Positions 1 to 7,922 of a stretch of DNA of 64,000 nucleotides are shown piece after piece (the stretch's first letter is position 1; each line of letters starts with the position of its first letter). Source of the DNA: Arachnia propionica (lineage in GTDB: Bacteria; Actinomycetota; Actinomycetes; Propionibacteriales; Propionibacteriaceae). The position numbers were made by a program, and so were the translations under genes. The notes beneath the pieces were generated by a model that was not told the origin of the DNA, did no database searches, and worked only from the letters and a program-made list of their open reading frames with translations. The stretch covers positions 62,001 to 126,000 of the forward strand of contig NZ_RQYT01000003.1 in assembly GCF_003932785.1 (NCBI RefSeq). Reading direction: 5' to 3'.

Positions 1-177
1 CGGGGGGAACGGGTCTTCTTCGAGCAGGTGGGTTCCCTGGAGGAGGTCGTCAACGGGCCCTCGCGGCTGCCGGACGGCACCATGAACCTCGTCGGTGGGC
101 TCCGCAAGGCGATGGCCCTGACCGGCTACACCGACATCAAGTCCTTCCAGCGCATCGACATGATGGTGCACCGATGA
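1..177 (+). CDS. guaB3: GuaB3 family IMP dehydrogenase-related protein, C-terminal end only
   Basis: The frame is open from base 1 and stops at 177, so only about 58 C-terminal residues are visible. They contain NGPSRLPDGTMNLVGGLRKA and then a TGYTDIKSFQRID-like ending, which matches the tail of the actinobacterial GuaB3 proteins, IMP-dehydrogenase homologues of uncertain enzymatic role. The catalytic part lies outside the window. The stop overlaps the start of the chorismate mutase gene by 4 bp (ATGA), so the two are probably co-transcribed. Assignment rests on a short tail and could be confused with another IMPDH paralogue. Confidence 0.75.
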   Translation, partial: RGERVFFEQVGSLEEVVNGPSRLPDGTMNLVGGLRKAMALTGYTDIKSFQRIDMMVHR

Positions 178-470
178 GCCCCGACGAGGCCGCGGCCGAA
201 CTGCGTCGGCTGCGCGGCAGCATCGACAACATGGACGCGATGCTCGTCCACCTGTTGGCGGAACGGTTCAAGATCACCCAGCAGGTGGGGGAGCTCAAGG
301 CGCGTGCCGGTCTGCCCGCGGCTGACCCGCAACGCGAGGCCGAGCAGATCAGGCGGCTCAGGGCCCTGGCGGAGGAATCGCACCTGGACCCTGAGTTCGC
401 CGAGAAGGTGTTGAACTTCATCGTTGCCGAGGTCGTCCGGCACCACGAACGGATAGCCGCGACCGGCTGA
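174..470 (+). CDS. Chorismate mutase, AroQ type
   Basis: Predicted to convert chorismate to prephenate, the first step towards phenylalanine and tyrosine, in the cytosol. The 98-residue all-helical protein is the normal size for a stand-alone AroQ domain. By alignment with the E. coli domain from memory, the active-site residues are present: R14 in LRGSID, R31 in ERFKI, K42 in GELKA and E55 in QREAEQ. Start ATG overlaps the guaB3 stop (ATGA), indicating translational coupling. A class II DAHP synthase gene lies in the same window at about 60 kb; in some actinobacteria such a mutase forms a complex with that enzyme, but whether this one does cannot be read from sequence. Confidence 0.88.
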   Translation: MSPDEAAAELRRLRGSIDNMDAMLVHLLAERFKITQQVGELKARAGLPAADPQREAEQIRRLRALAEESHLDPEFAEKVLNFIVAEVVRHHERIAATG

Positions 471-483
471 GGGGCGACCCCGG

Positions 484-843
484 TCAGGGGTGCGGGTAAC
501 CGCCCGGGAAGTGTCCGGCCTGCGTGGCCGCTCGGCGACGCTTGCTCTGCCTGGCCTGCATGACCCCGCCCGTGACGGCGGTGCCGATGGCCGCGGCGGC
601 CAGCCCCAGCCCGGCCCAGCGCGCGGGAAGCGCCGAACGCGTGTCCCAGTTCCAGTACTTCTCGAAGTCCTCGGAACTCAGGCGGCACTCCTTGCCGTCC
701 TTCTCGATGGCGAAGCCCGAGGTGGGTTGCCCCTCCGCAACGCAGTTCACCTCGGGGGCTGGGCCCAGGTGTTTGATGGTGATGAGGCCGATCCCAGCGA
801 TGAGCAGGATCCCGGCGACAATGTAGAGATACCAAGCTTTCAT
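484..843 (-). CDS. Small membrane protein of unknown function
   Basis: 119 residues with an N-terminal hydrophobic helix (about residues 4-22), a roughly 50-residue segment with two cysteines (NCVAEG and KECRLS) likely outside the membrane, a second hydrophobic helix (about residues 76-94) and a basic tail rich in R, K and H. I do not recognise the family. Upstream of the ATG, a TAGCTT box (850-855, minus strand) sits 6 nt away with no Shine-Dalgarno, suggesting a leaderless transcript. It converges on the chorismate mutase gene with a 13-bp gap. Confidence 0.65.
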   Translation of the reverse strand: MKAWYLYIVAGILLIAGIGLITIKHLGPAPEVNCVAEGQPTSGFAIEKDGKECRLSSEDFEKYWNWDTRSALPARWAGLGLAAAAIGTAVTGGVMQARQSKRRRAATQAGHFPGGYPHP

Positions 844-888
844 GAACGAAAGCTACCATCGGGTCCCGGGCCGGGGGCGGGAGGGGAG

Positions 889-1887
889 TCACGCGGAACT
901 GGAGCGACGCACGATGAGGCTGGGCTGGAGCACCACCCGTCGGTGCTCGTGGTCGGGGTTCGTCACGTGGTCGATGAGGAGCCGGGCGGCGTGATCGCCC
1001 ATGAGCGAGGTCGGCTGCCGGATACTGGTCAGCGGCACGATCCAGTTGGCGGCGAAGTCCACGTCGTCGTACCCGACGAGGGCGACGTCCTCGGGAATCC
1101 TGATCCCGCCCCTGGTGAAGGCCCGGTACACGCCGAAGGCGAGCATGTCATTGCCGCAGCACAGCCCGGTGGGTGGGCGTCGTCGGGCGAGGATCTGTTC
1201 CCCGGAGGCGAGCCCGCTCGGCTGCCCGATGCCGTCCGAGCGGAACACCTGCAGGGTCGTCGGGTCGAGGCCGGCCTCGGCCATCGCCTCCCGGATGCCC
1301 TGCTCCCGCTGCGCGAACTGGGACAGGTCCGGCAGCCCCGCGACGAAGCCCAGCCGGGTGTGGCCGAGGGAGATGAGGTGCTGGGCGGCCATGCGTCCCC
1401 CGGCGACGTGGTCCACCGAGACCGAACACGGATGGTCCGTTGAGGTGTGGTCGATCAGGACCAGGGGGACCCCGTGCGCGGCCTCGACGGGGGGATGGCC
1501 GCCGCCGGCCGGGGTGAGCAGCGCCCCGGCGACGCGCTGCGCCGCGAGGGTGCGCAGCAGCGTCTCCTCCCGGTCGTGATCGTTCTCGGAGTTGCTGAGG
1601 ATCAGGACGTGGCCCAGCTCCGCCGCGGCCCGTTCGACGGCGTGGGCCACCTCCATGAAGAAGGGGCTGAGGAGGTCGACCACGACGAGCCCGAGCAGGT
1701 TGCTGGCGGCGCCCGTGAGCACCCTCGCCTGCTGGTTGGGGACGAAGCCGAGATCCCGGATCGCGGCGAGGACGAGGTCGCGGGTGGTGGGGGAGACCCG
1801 TTCCGGGTGGTTGAGGGTGTTGCTCACGGTGCCGGGGGACACCCCGGCCCGCGCGGCCACCTCGGCGACCCCGACGCGTTTGGTCAT
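889..1887 (-). CDS. LacI family transcriptional regulator of the adjacent sugar importer
   Basis: 332 residues. N-terminal helix-turn-helix VAEVAARAGVSPGTVSNTLN (residues about 5-24), hinge VPNQQARVLTGAAS, then a periplasmic-binding-protein-like effector domain beginning LGLVVVDLLSPFF and ending with typical TSIRQPT and LIVRRSS motifs. I chose the ATG at 1887 because MTKR directly precedes the HTH and a GGGAG site lies about 9 nt upstream; the frame is open to 2001. It is divergent from the sugar transporter operon, with LacI-type operators between them, so it most likely represses that operon and perhaps itself until a sugar ligand binds. Ligand unknown. Confidence 0.9.
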   Translation of the reverse strand: MTKRVGVAEVAARAGVSPGTVSNTLNHPERVSPTTRDLVLAAIRDLGFVPNQQARVLTGAASNLLGLVVVDLLSPFFMEVAHAVERAAAELGHVLILSNSENDHDREETLLRTLAAQRVAGALLTPAGGGHPPVEAAHGVPLVLIDHTSTDHPCSVSVDHVAGGRMAAQHLISLGHTRLGFVAGLPDLSQFAQREQGIREAMAEAGLDPTTLQVFRSDGIGQPSGLASGEQILARRRPPTGLCCGNDMLAFGVYRAFTRGGIRIPEDVALVGYDDVDFAANWIVPLTSIRQPTSLMGDHAARLLIDHVTNPDHEHRRVVLQPSLIVRRSSSA

Positions 1888-2000
1888 ACCTGCTCCCAGC
1901 GGTGCGGAGGCGGCCATGAGCCGCTCCTCCAGGTCACGGAAAGGTATCGATCGTCCTCGGGGACTACCCGGGGCGTGATCCTGTACGTTAGGCTCCAGCA

Positions 2001-2021
2001 TAAGCGTTTAAAGCGTTTTAA
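2001..2021. promoter_or_regulatory. Two overlapping LacI-type operators
   Basis: TTAAAGCGTTTTAA (2008-2021) is a near-palindrome centred on CG, 5 of 6 bases matching on each side, the usual shape of LacI-family operators. A second, weaker copy TAAGCGTTTA (2001-2010) is centred on CG only 9 bp away. They are AT-rich islands in GC-rich DNA, lie 38 bp before the binding-protein start and about 114 bp before the lacI start, and probably control both directions. Confidence 0.75.
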
Positions 2022-2058
2022 TTTGGGCGACGTGGCCCGGACACATGAAGGAGACGCA

Positions 2059-3084
2059 ATGAAGCGGCGACTGTTCCTCCAGATCAACGGCCTGGCAGCT
2101 GCCACCCTCGGCCTCGTGGCGTGCAACGACTCCGCTCCCGGCGGGGCGGGCAGCTCCGACGGCAAACACACCATCGTCATCGTCCCCAAGGACGCCACCA
2201 ACCCGTGGTTCGTGCGCATGGAGGAGGGCGTCAAGCGGTTCGCACAGGAGACGGGACTCAACGTCTACCAGAAGGGACCCGCCGAGACCGACGCCACCAT
2301 GCAGGTCCAGGTGATCCGGGACCTCATCGCCCAACGGGTCAGCGCGATCGGCGTCGTCCCGGTTGACCCAGCGGCACTGGAACCGGTCCTCAAGGAGGCG
2401 ATGGACGCGGGCGTCCTCGTCATCACCCACGAGGGAGCCAGCCAGAAGAACACCAAGTACGACATCGAGGCCTTCAACAACAAGGCCTATGGCGGCTTCA
2501 TCATGGACAACCTCGCCAAGGCCATGGGGGAGGAAGGGGTCTACACCACCATGGTCGGGCACGTCACCAACGCCTCCCACAACGAGTGGGCCGACGGCGG
2601 TGTGGCCCACCAGAAGGAGAAGTACCCGAACATGACCCTCCTCGAGGCGGAGGCCCGCGTCGAGTCCCAGGACGATGGCGAGGGTGCCTACCAGACGGCC
2701 AAGGAGCTGTTCAAGAAGTACCCGGACCTCAAGGGCATCATGGGCACCTCGTCGTTCGACGCCCCCGGCATCGCCCGCGCGATCAAGGAACTCGGGCTCA
2801 AGGGCAAGGTGTTCACCGCCGGTACCGGCATGCCCGCCGCGAACAAGGAGATCCTGCAGGAGGGGCTCGTCGCGGCCCTCACCCTGTGGGATCCGGCCCT
2901 GGCCGGCTACGCGATGGCCTCGCTCGCGAGGAAGGTCCTCGACGGCGAGGAGATCAAGGACGGCATCGACCTCGGGGCCGAGGGCTACGAATCCATGAAG
3001 TTCGCCGAGGGCAGCGACAAGGTGCTCGAGGGGTCCGGCTGGATCATCATCACCGCGGAGAACGTCGACAGCCTGGGATTCTGA
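2059..3084 (+). CDS. Sugar ABC transporter substrate-binding lipoprotein
   Basis: 341 residues. Signal peptide with twin-arginine-like MKRR start and lipobox LVAC with lipidation at Cys22, then a type 1 periplasmic-binding fold (IVIVPKDATNPWFVRMEEG, INxx-like repeats, FNNKAYGG, GIMGTSSFDAPG). The fold belongs to the RhaS/LsrB/ribose-binding group (peripla_BP_4). Start ATG is preceded by GAAGGAG. First gene of a five-gene operon with one ATPase, two permeases and an RpiB-like isomerase. Substrate is likely a pentose, deoxysugar, tetritol or AI-2-like sugar; the sequence does not decide. Confidence 0.88.
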   Translation: MKRRLFLQINGLAAATLGLVACNDSAPGGAGSSDGKHTIVIVPKDATNPWFVRMEEGVKRFAQETGLNVYQKGPAETDATMQVQVIRDLIAQRVSAIGVVPVDPAALEPVLKEAMDAGVLVITHEGASQKNTKYDIEAFNNKAYGGFIMDNLAKAMGEEGVYTTMVGHVTNASHNEWADGGVAHQKEKYPNMTLLEAEARVESQDDGEGAYQTAKELFKKYPDLKGIMGTSSFDAPGIARAIKELGLKGKVFTAGTGMPAANKEILQEGLVAALTLWDPALAGYAMASLARKVLDGEEIKDGIDLGAEGYESMKFAEGSDKVLEGSGWIIITAENVDSLGF

Positions 3085-3128
3085 GAATCTGCCCTCGGGT
3101 CACCCGAGGCGAAGACGAAGGAGCCACC

Positions 3129-4634
3129 ATGAGTCAACCTGTGCTGACGGTCCGTGGTCTGGAGAAGTCCTTCTCCGGGGTGAAGGCCCTCGACGGGGTG
3201 GATCTCGAACTCCAGGAGGGCGAGATCCACTGCCTCGCGGGTGAGAACGGCAGTGGCAAGTCCACACTCATCAAGATCATCTCCGGGGTCCATCGCCCCG
3301 ATGCGGGGGAGATCGTCCTCTCGGGCAGGTCCTACTCCCATCTCACGCCCATCGAGGCGATGCACGGTGGGGTCCAGGTGATCTACCAGGACTTCTCGGT
3401 CTTCCCGAACCTGACGGTGCTGGAGAACCTGGCGTTGACCAGCGAGATCTCGGCGGGGCGTCGTCTCGTCAGCTGGAAGCGGTTCCGGCGGATCGCCGAG
3501 CGGGCCGTCGCGACCATCGACTTCTCGGTCGACCTGGACGCCCGCGTTGGGGATCTCTCCGTCGCCGACAAGCAGCTCATCGCGATCTGTCGGGCGCTGC
3601 TCACCGACACCCGGCTCATCATCATGGACGAGCCCACCACGGCGCTCACCCACCGCGAGGTGGAGGCCCTGTTCAAGGTCATCCTCGACCTCAAGCAGCG
3701 GGGCATCGCGACGTTGTTCGTGAGCCACAAGCTCGACGAGGTGTTCGAGATCAGCGAACGGTTCACGATTCTGCGCAACGGCCGGTTGGTCACGACCGCT
3801 GAGCCCCACGAGCTGGACCATCGGACCTTCGCCCGCCACATGACGGGTCGGGAGTTCACGGATGAGCCGCTCGTCCCGGCGCGTGAACCCGGCGAGGTCG
3901 TCCTGGAGGCCCGGGGGCTCGGGTTGACCGACGCCTTCTCGGACGTGTCGTTCACGCTGCGTCGGGGTGAGGTGCTCGGCATCACCGGGCTCCTCGGATC
4001 GGGCCGCACCGAACTGGCGCTCACCCTCTTCGGGGTGTTCCGGGCCGACGCCGGGTCGCTCAGCATCAACGGCCAGCCGGTCCGGCTCCGCAGCATCCGC
4101 GACGCCATCGCCCACGGCATCGCCTATGTCCCCGAGGACCGACTCACGGAGGGACTGATGCTGGAGCGCTCCATCGCGGACAACATCGTGGTCTCGGAGC
4201 TCGATGACTTGTCCTCGCGCCTCGGGGTGCTGGATCAGCGCCGTCGGCGCGACGAGGTGCAGCGCTGGGTGGAGGAGCTGAGGATCGCGACCGCGGACCC
4301 CGGCAACCCGGTCAAGACGCTGTCCGGCGGCAACCAGCAGCGGGTCGTGTTGGCGAAGTGGTTGGCCACCAACCCGGACGTCCTCATCCTCAACGGTCCG
4401 ACGGTCGGTGTCGACATCGGTTCCAAGAGCGACATCCACCAGCTGTTGCGCGGGCTCGCGGACGACGGGATGGGGATCGTCGTCATCTCCGACGACATCC
4501 CCGAGCTGCTGCGCCTGACGAACCGGATCCTGCTGCTGAGGGATGGGCGTCTCGTGGAGGAGCTCGATCCCGCGACGCTGACCCAGCAGCAGCTGTCCGC
4601 CCGGATCACCGCCGACGCCGTGAAGGAGGCCTGA
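3129..4634 (+). CDS. Sugar ABC transporter ATPase with two nucleotide-binding domains
   Basis: 501 residues, the length of RbsA/MglA/LsrA-type proteins with tandem NBDs. The N-terminal NBD has Walker A GENGSGKST, Q-loop IYQDFSVFPN, signature LSVADKQ and Walker B LIIMDEPTTALT. The C-terminal NBD has the usual degenerate Walker A (GLLGSGRTE), a good signature LSGGNQQRV, but a Walker B in which DE is replaced by NG (LILNGPTVGVD, near residue 420), so this half probably cannot hydrolyse ATP. The ATG has a GGAG site about 5 nt upstream. It energises the two permeases that follow. Confidence 0.92.
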   Translation: MSQPVLTVRGLEKSFSGVKALDGVDLELQEGEIHCLAGENGSGKSTLIKIISGVHRPDAGEIVLSGRSYSHLTPIEAMHGGVQVIYQDFSVFPNLTVLENLALTSEISAGRRLVSWKRFRRIAERAVATIDFSVDLDARVGDLSVADKQLIAICRALLTDTRLIIMDEPTTALTHREVEALFKVILDLKQRGIATLFVSHKLDEVFEISERFTILRNGRLVTTAEPHELDHRTFARHMTGREFTDEPLVPAREPGEVVLEARGLGLTDAFSDVSFTLRRGEVLGITGLLGSGRTELALTLFGVFRADAGSLSINGQPVRLRSIRDAIAHGIAYVPEDRLTEGLMLERSIADNIVVSELDDLSSRLGVLDQRRRRDEVQRWVEELRIATADPGNPVKTLSGGNQQRVVLAKWLATNPDVLILNGPTVGVDIGSKSDIHQLLRGLADDGMGIVVISDDIPELLRLTNRILLLRDGRLVEELDPATLTQQQLSARITADAVKEA

Positions 4635-4635
4635 C

Positions 4636-5655
4636 ATGGGTGCATTCGTCCACAGGATGCTCCGCGCGAACGAGTTCTACGTGTTCCTCGTCATCCTCCT
4701 CCTCGCCCTCGTCATCCAGCTGCGGTCCGGGCAGTTCTTCACCCCGAACAACCTGGTGGACCTGGCTGGGGCCATGGTGGTGCCGGGACTGTTCGCCGTG
4801 GGGGCGCACATGGTGCTCGTCTCCGGCGGCATCGACGTGTCCTTCCCGATGCTGGCCTCGCTCGCGGTGTACGCGGTGACGAGGTCCCTCGTCGACGGCG
4901 GCTACTCGGGCGGTTTCCTCCTGCCCCTGACGCTCGTCCTCGTCCTGGGTGCCGTGCTGGGGGCGTTCAACGGGGTCTTCACGTCGCGGCTGGCGGTCCC
5001 CACCCTCATCATCACCCTGGGCACCGCCAACGTCTTCTCCGGCATCATGCAGGGGGCGCTGAACTCCGTCCAGATCCCGCAGCTCCCGGCGTCGATGGCG
5101 GAGTTCGGGCGGGCGTCGCTGTTCACGGCCACCAATGCCGAGTCCGGGCTGACGTCGAGCATGCCGCTGTCCTTCCTGCTGCTCGTCGCCGTCGTCGTCA
5201 TCGTGTTCCTCATCATGAGGTACACCATGTTCGGGCGCGCCATCTACGCGCTCGGTGGGGACGAGAGCTCGGCGGTCAGGGCCGGGTTCAAGGTGGGCCG
5301 GGTGAAGTTCTGGCTCTACGTCATCGTCGGGGTCATCGCCGCCCTGAGCGGTCTGGTGCGGACGACGATGATGGGGCAGATGCATCCGACGAACCTCGCG
5401 GGCATCGAGATGGAGGTCATCGCGGCCGTCGTGCTCGGCGGGACCGCCATCACCGGCGGCACGGGAACCCTCACCGGGGTCATGCTCGGCACCCTGCTCA
5501 TCGTCATCGTGAAGAACAGCATGATCCTCACTGGCGTTCCCACGGTCTGGCAGCGCTTCGCGCTGGGCCTGTTGATCATCATCGGCACCGGCATTTCCGC
5601 CGTGCAGTTGACCATGCGACGTCGGCGGCAGCGCCTGGTCGCGGAGAGGACCTGA
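4636..5655 (+). CDS. Sugar ABC transporter permease (BPD_transp_2), first subunit
   Basis: 339 residues, eight to ten predicted membrane helices, RbsC/LsrC-like. Recognisable family segments are FFTPNNLVDLAGAM near the N-terminus, VLVSGGIDVSFPML (the conserved GGIDLS-type motif) and VLGGTAITGGTGTLTG before the last helices. Starts one base after the ATPase stop, with AAGGAGG located inside the ATPase 3' end. Forms a heterodimeric channel with the next gene product. Confidence 0.92.
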   Translation: MGAFVHRMLRANEFYVFLVILLLALVIQLRSGQFFTPNNLVDLAGAMVVPGLFAVGAHMVLVSGGIDVSFPMLASLAVYAVTRSLVDGGYSGGFLLPLTLVLVLGAVLGAFNGVFTSRLAVPTLIITLGTANVFSGIMQGALNSVQIPQLPASMAEFGRASLFTATNAESGLTSSMPLSFLLLVAVVVIVFLIMRYTMFGRAIYALGGDESSAVRAGFKVGRVKFWLYVIVGVIAALSGLVRTTMMGQMHPTNLAGIEMEVIAAVVLGGTAITGGTGTLTGVMLGTLLIVIVKNSMILTGVPTVWQRFALGLLIIIGTGISAVQLTMRRRRQRLVAERT

Positions 5656-5656
5656 G

Positions 5657-6673
5657 ATGACCTCGGTTTCCTTCATGTCGCGGTTGAGGGGCTGGGACGC
5701 CCACATCGTGCGCCTCGTCGTCTTCCTCATGGCCCTGTGTCTGGTGTTCCTCGCATTCCGGAGTCGGGAGTTCCTGAGCACGGCCACCTGGCAGTCCATG
5801 GCGGTGCAGTTCCCCGAGTACGGGCTCATGGCACTCGGCGTCATGCTCACCATGGTCACCGGCGGGATCGACCTGTCATCGGTGGGGGTGGCCAACATGA
5901 CCTCGGCGGTCTCGGCGACGGTGATGCTCGCCATGGCGCCCCGGGGCGCCTCGGACGGTCAGCAGCTCGTCTCCGTGCTGGTCGCGGTGCTCGTGGCGCT
6001 GTTGCTGGGACTTGCGGCGGGGCTGCTCAACGGTTTCCTCGTGGCCGTGGTGCGGATCCCCGCGATCCTCGTCACCCTGGGCACCCTCGAGTTGTTCACC
6101 GGCGTGGCCATCGTGATTTCCAATGGTCGTCCCATCAGCGGTCTGCCGCCGGCCTACAGCTCCATCCTGGGCGGCAAGCTGCTGGGGATCCCGATGCCCC
6201 TGGTGGTGTTCCTCGTCGTCGCCCTCCTCATCGGATTCGTCCTGCACCTGACCTCCTTCGGGGCCAAGCTGTACCTGCTCGGCAGCAACGCGACCGCTGC
6301 CAAGTTCAGCGGTCTCGACTCGGTGTGGCTGCTCGTGCGCACCTACGCCCTGTCGGGGCTCTGCGCTGGTGCCGCGAGCCTCGTCATGTTGGCGAACTAC
6401 AACTCGGCGAAGGCCGACTACGGGGTGAACTACACCCTGCTCACGGTCCTCATCGTCGTGCTCGGCGGGGTCAACCCCAATGGCGGCAGCGGCCGACTCA
6501 TCGGGGTGTTGCTGGCGATCGCCATCCTGCAGATCCTGTCGTCGGGGCTCAATGCGTTCCCGCAGATCAACAACTTCTATCGTCCGTTGCTGTTCGGTGC
6601 CGTGCTGCTCATCGTCGTCAGCACCACCGATCTCGGGAAGCGACTCAGATTCACCAGGAAGGAGCCCGCATGA
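5657..6673 (+). CDS. Sugar ABC transporter permease (BPD_transp_2), second subunit
   Basis: 338 residues, paralogous to the preceding permease, as in LsrC/LsrD or RhaP/RhaQ pairs. Conserved motifs: LTMVTGGIDLSSVGVANM and VVLGGVNPNGGSGR. Starts one base after the stop of the previous gene and its own stop overlaps the isomerase start by 4 bp, so the five genes are a single translationally coupled unit. N-terminus lacks a signal peptide; first membrane helix at about residues 13-33. Confidence 0.92.
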   Translation: MTSVSFMSRLRGWDAHIVRLVVFLMALCLVFLAFRSREFLSTATWQSMAVQFPEYGLMALGVMLTMVTGGIDLSSVGVANMTSAVSATVMLAMAPRGASDGQQLVSVLVAVLVALLLGLAAGLLNGFLVAVVRIPAILVTLGTLELFTGVAIVISNGRPISGLPPAYSSILGGKLLGIPMPLVVFLVVALLIGFVLHLTSFGAKLYLLGSNATAAKFSGLDSVWLLVRTYALSGLCAGAASLVMLANYNSAKADYGVNYTLLTVLIVVLGGVNPNGGSGRLIGVLLAIAILQILSSGLNAFPQINNFYRPLLFGAVLLIVVSTTDLGKRLRFTRKEPA

Positions 6674-7230
6674 GTGGCAGGGAACGACGCGTGGTGATGG
6701 GGGCCGATTTCGCCGGATTCCCCCTCAAGGAGAGCGTCAAGGCCCACATCGTCTCCCGGGGCTGGGAGGTCACGGACCTGACCCCGGTGCTGGAGGAGAC
6801 GCCCATGTACCACCGGGTCGGTTTCCGGGTCGGGGCCGAGATAGCCGAGGGCCGATTCGCCAAGGCCCTCGCCTTCTGCGGCACCGGCATGGGTATCCAC
6901 GTCGCCGCATCGAAGTGCCCCCACGTGCATGCGGCGGTGGCCGAGTCGGTGCGCGCGGCCAGGCGGGCGGCCGCGGCGAACAACTGCAACCTGCTCGCCA
7001 TGGGAGCCTTCTGGGTGGGGCCGCGCCTCGGGATGGCGATGGCGGAGGCCTTCCTTGAGACCGAACTCGGCGACGGCTACGAGCACTGGGATGGGTTCCT
7101 CGAGTACCACCGGCTGGGCTACGACGAGTGCGAGGCCTTCGACTACGAGGCCTACCGGACGAACGGATTCCAGGTGGTGAACCCGGGCGAGGTGGTGCTG
7201 GGGCCCGAACCCCCGGGGCTCGCGTTCTGA
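6670..7230 (+). CDS. RpiB/LacA/LacB-family sugar-phosphate isomerase, divergent active site
   Basis: 186 residues with the RpiB fold: phosphate/substrate loop GADFAGFPLK and catalytic cysteine C70 in CGTGMGIHVAASK. Compared with E. coli RpiB from memory, the His after the first Asp is Phe14, and the ring-opening HND triplet is A103-N104-N105, so two histidines and an aspartate used on ring-form ribose 5-phosphate are missing. A 35-40 residue C-terminal extension rich in Glu, Tyr and His follows the core. Start overlaps the permease stop (ATGA). It probably isomerises a phosphorylated form of the imported sugar, perhaps an open-chain substrate such as a tetrulose phosphate. No kinase is encoded nearby. 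Confidence 0.8.
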   Translation: MSGRERRVVMGADFAGFPLKESVKAHIVSRGWEVTDLTPVLEETPMYHRVGFRVGAEIAEGRFAKALAFCGTGMGIHVAASKCPHVHAAVAESVRAARRAAAANNCNLLAMGAFWVGPRLGMAMAEAFLETELGDGYEHWDGFLEYHRLGYDECEAFDYEAYRTNGFQVVNPGEVVLGPEPPGLAF

Positions 7231-7282
7231 CGGCCGAGGGTGAGCGCGAGGCAGGGGCCCGGCCGACGGTAGGCTGGGCGCG

Positions 7283-7837
7283 ATGCGATGTTTCCTTGCT
7301 GTCGTGCCCCCTGCTGACGTCGTCGATGACATCGCCCGGTTCCTCGAGCCCCGTCACGGGGCGGAGGGCTGGGCCTGGACCCGGCCCGAACGATTCCATC
7401 TCACCCTGGCCTTCATGGCCGACCATCCTGAGCAGCGGATCGACGAGCTCACCGCCGCCCTGGACGAGTGGGCCCGTGACCGTGCCCCGCTGTCGATGGA
7501 GATCGCCGGGGCCGGGTGCTTCGGTCCCGTGGAGCGGGCCAAGGTGCTCCACCTCTCGGTGCCCGGCACGGCCGGGGAGGTCCTGGGGGAGTGGGCCACC
7601 CAGCTGCGGGCGTTGGTGTCCCACCACGGCGGCCGCCCCGACGGGACGGGTTTCCGCCCGCACCTCACGGTCGCCCGCTCCCGACGTGGTCAACGGGCCG
7701 GACGGCTGCTCCAGGCCCTCGACACCTACGCCTCGCCCCCGTTCCTCGTCGACGAGGTGGTGCTGGTGCAGTCCCTCCTGGCCGAGCACCGGCACGAGAT
7801 CCTGCACTGTTCGGCATTGACCGGCCCCTCCGCCTGA
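7283..7837 (+). CDS. thpR: RNA 2',3'-cyclic phosphodiesterase (2'-5' RNA ligase family)
   Basis: 184 residues with the two HxT motifs that define the 2H phosphoesterase superfamily: H39-L-T41 in RFHLTLAF and H127-L-T129 in FRPHLTVAR. Members hydrolyse 2',3'-cyclic phosphates on RNA and can reversibly form 2'-5' linkages in vitro. Start ATG lies 7 nt after a TAGGCT -10 box (7270-7275) without a Shine-Dalgarno, a leaderless arrangement. It stands alone between the sugar operon and the TetR gene. Physiological substrate unknown. Confidence 0.88.
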   Translation: MRCFLAVVPPADVVDDIARFLEPRHGAEGWAWTRPERFHLTLAFMADHPEQRIDELTAALDEWARDRAPLSMEIAGAGCFGPVERAKVLHLSVPGTAGEVLGEWATQLRALVSHHGGRPDGTGFRPHLTVARSRRGQRAGRLLQALDTYASPPFLVDEVVLVQSLLAEHRHEILHCSALTGPSA

Positions 7838-7878
7838 TCCGCGTCGCCTCCCGTCCGGGCGGCGTGAACTTCTGTCGA

Positions 7879-7922
7879 GCCGCTACTGTACGGATGTACA
7901 TGTACAGGTGTACAGTAGCGGC
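7879..7922. promoter_or_regulatory. 44-bp double palindrome, operator of the TetR gene
   Basis: Outer arms GCCGCTACTGTAC (7879-7891) and GTACAGTAGCGGC (7910-7922) are perfectly complementary over 13 bp, and the centre holds a perfect 12-bp palindrome TGTACATGTACA (7895-7906); only 3 bp on each side do not match. GTAC occurs four times. The dyad ends at the base before the tetR ATG and contains its likely -10 box TACAGT (7911-7916). This is the expected autoregulatory TetR operator, large enough for two dimers. Confidence 0.85.

Noticed and set aside
1447-2058. Upstream extension of the sugar-binding protein frame
   Set aside because: The extension is antisense to lacI; a clear signal peptide with Shine-Dalgarno starts at 2059.
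7908-7922. Upstream GTG start of the TetR gene (MYSSG extension)
   Set aside because: It lies inside the operator palindrome and adds residues atypical of TetR; ATG at 7923 follows a -10 box at leaderless spacing.
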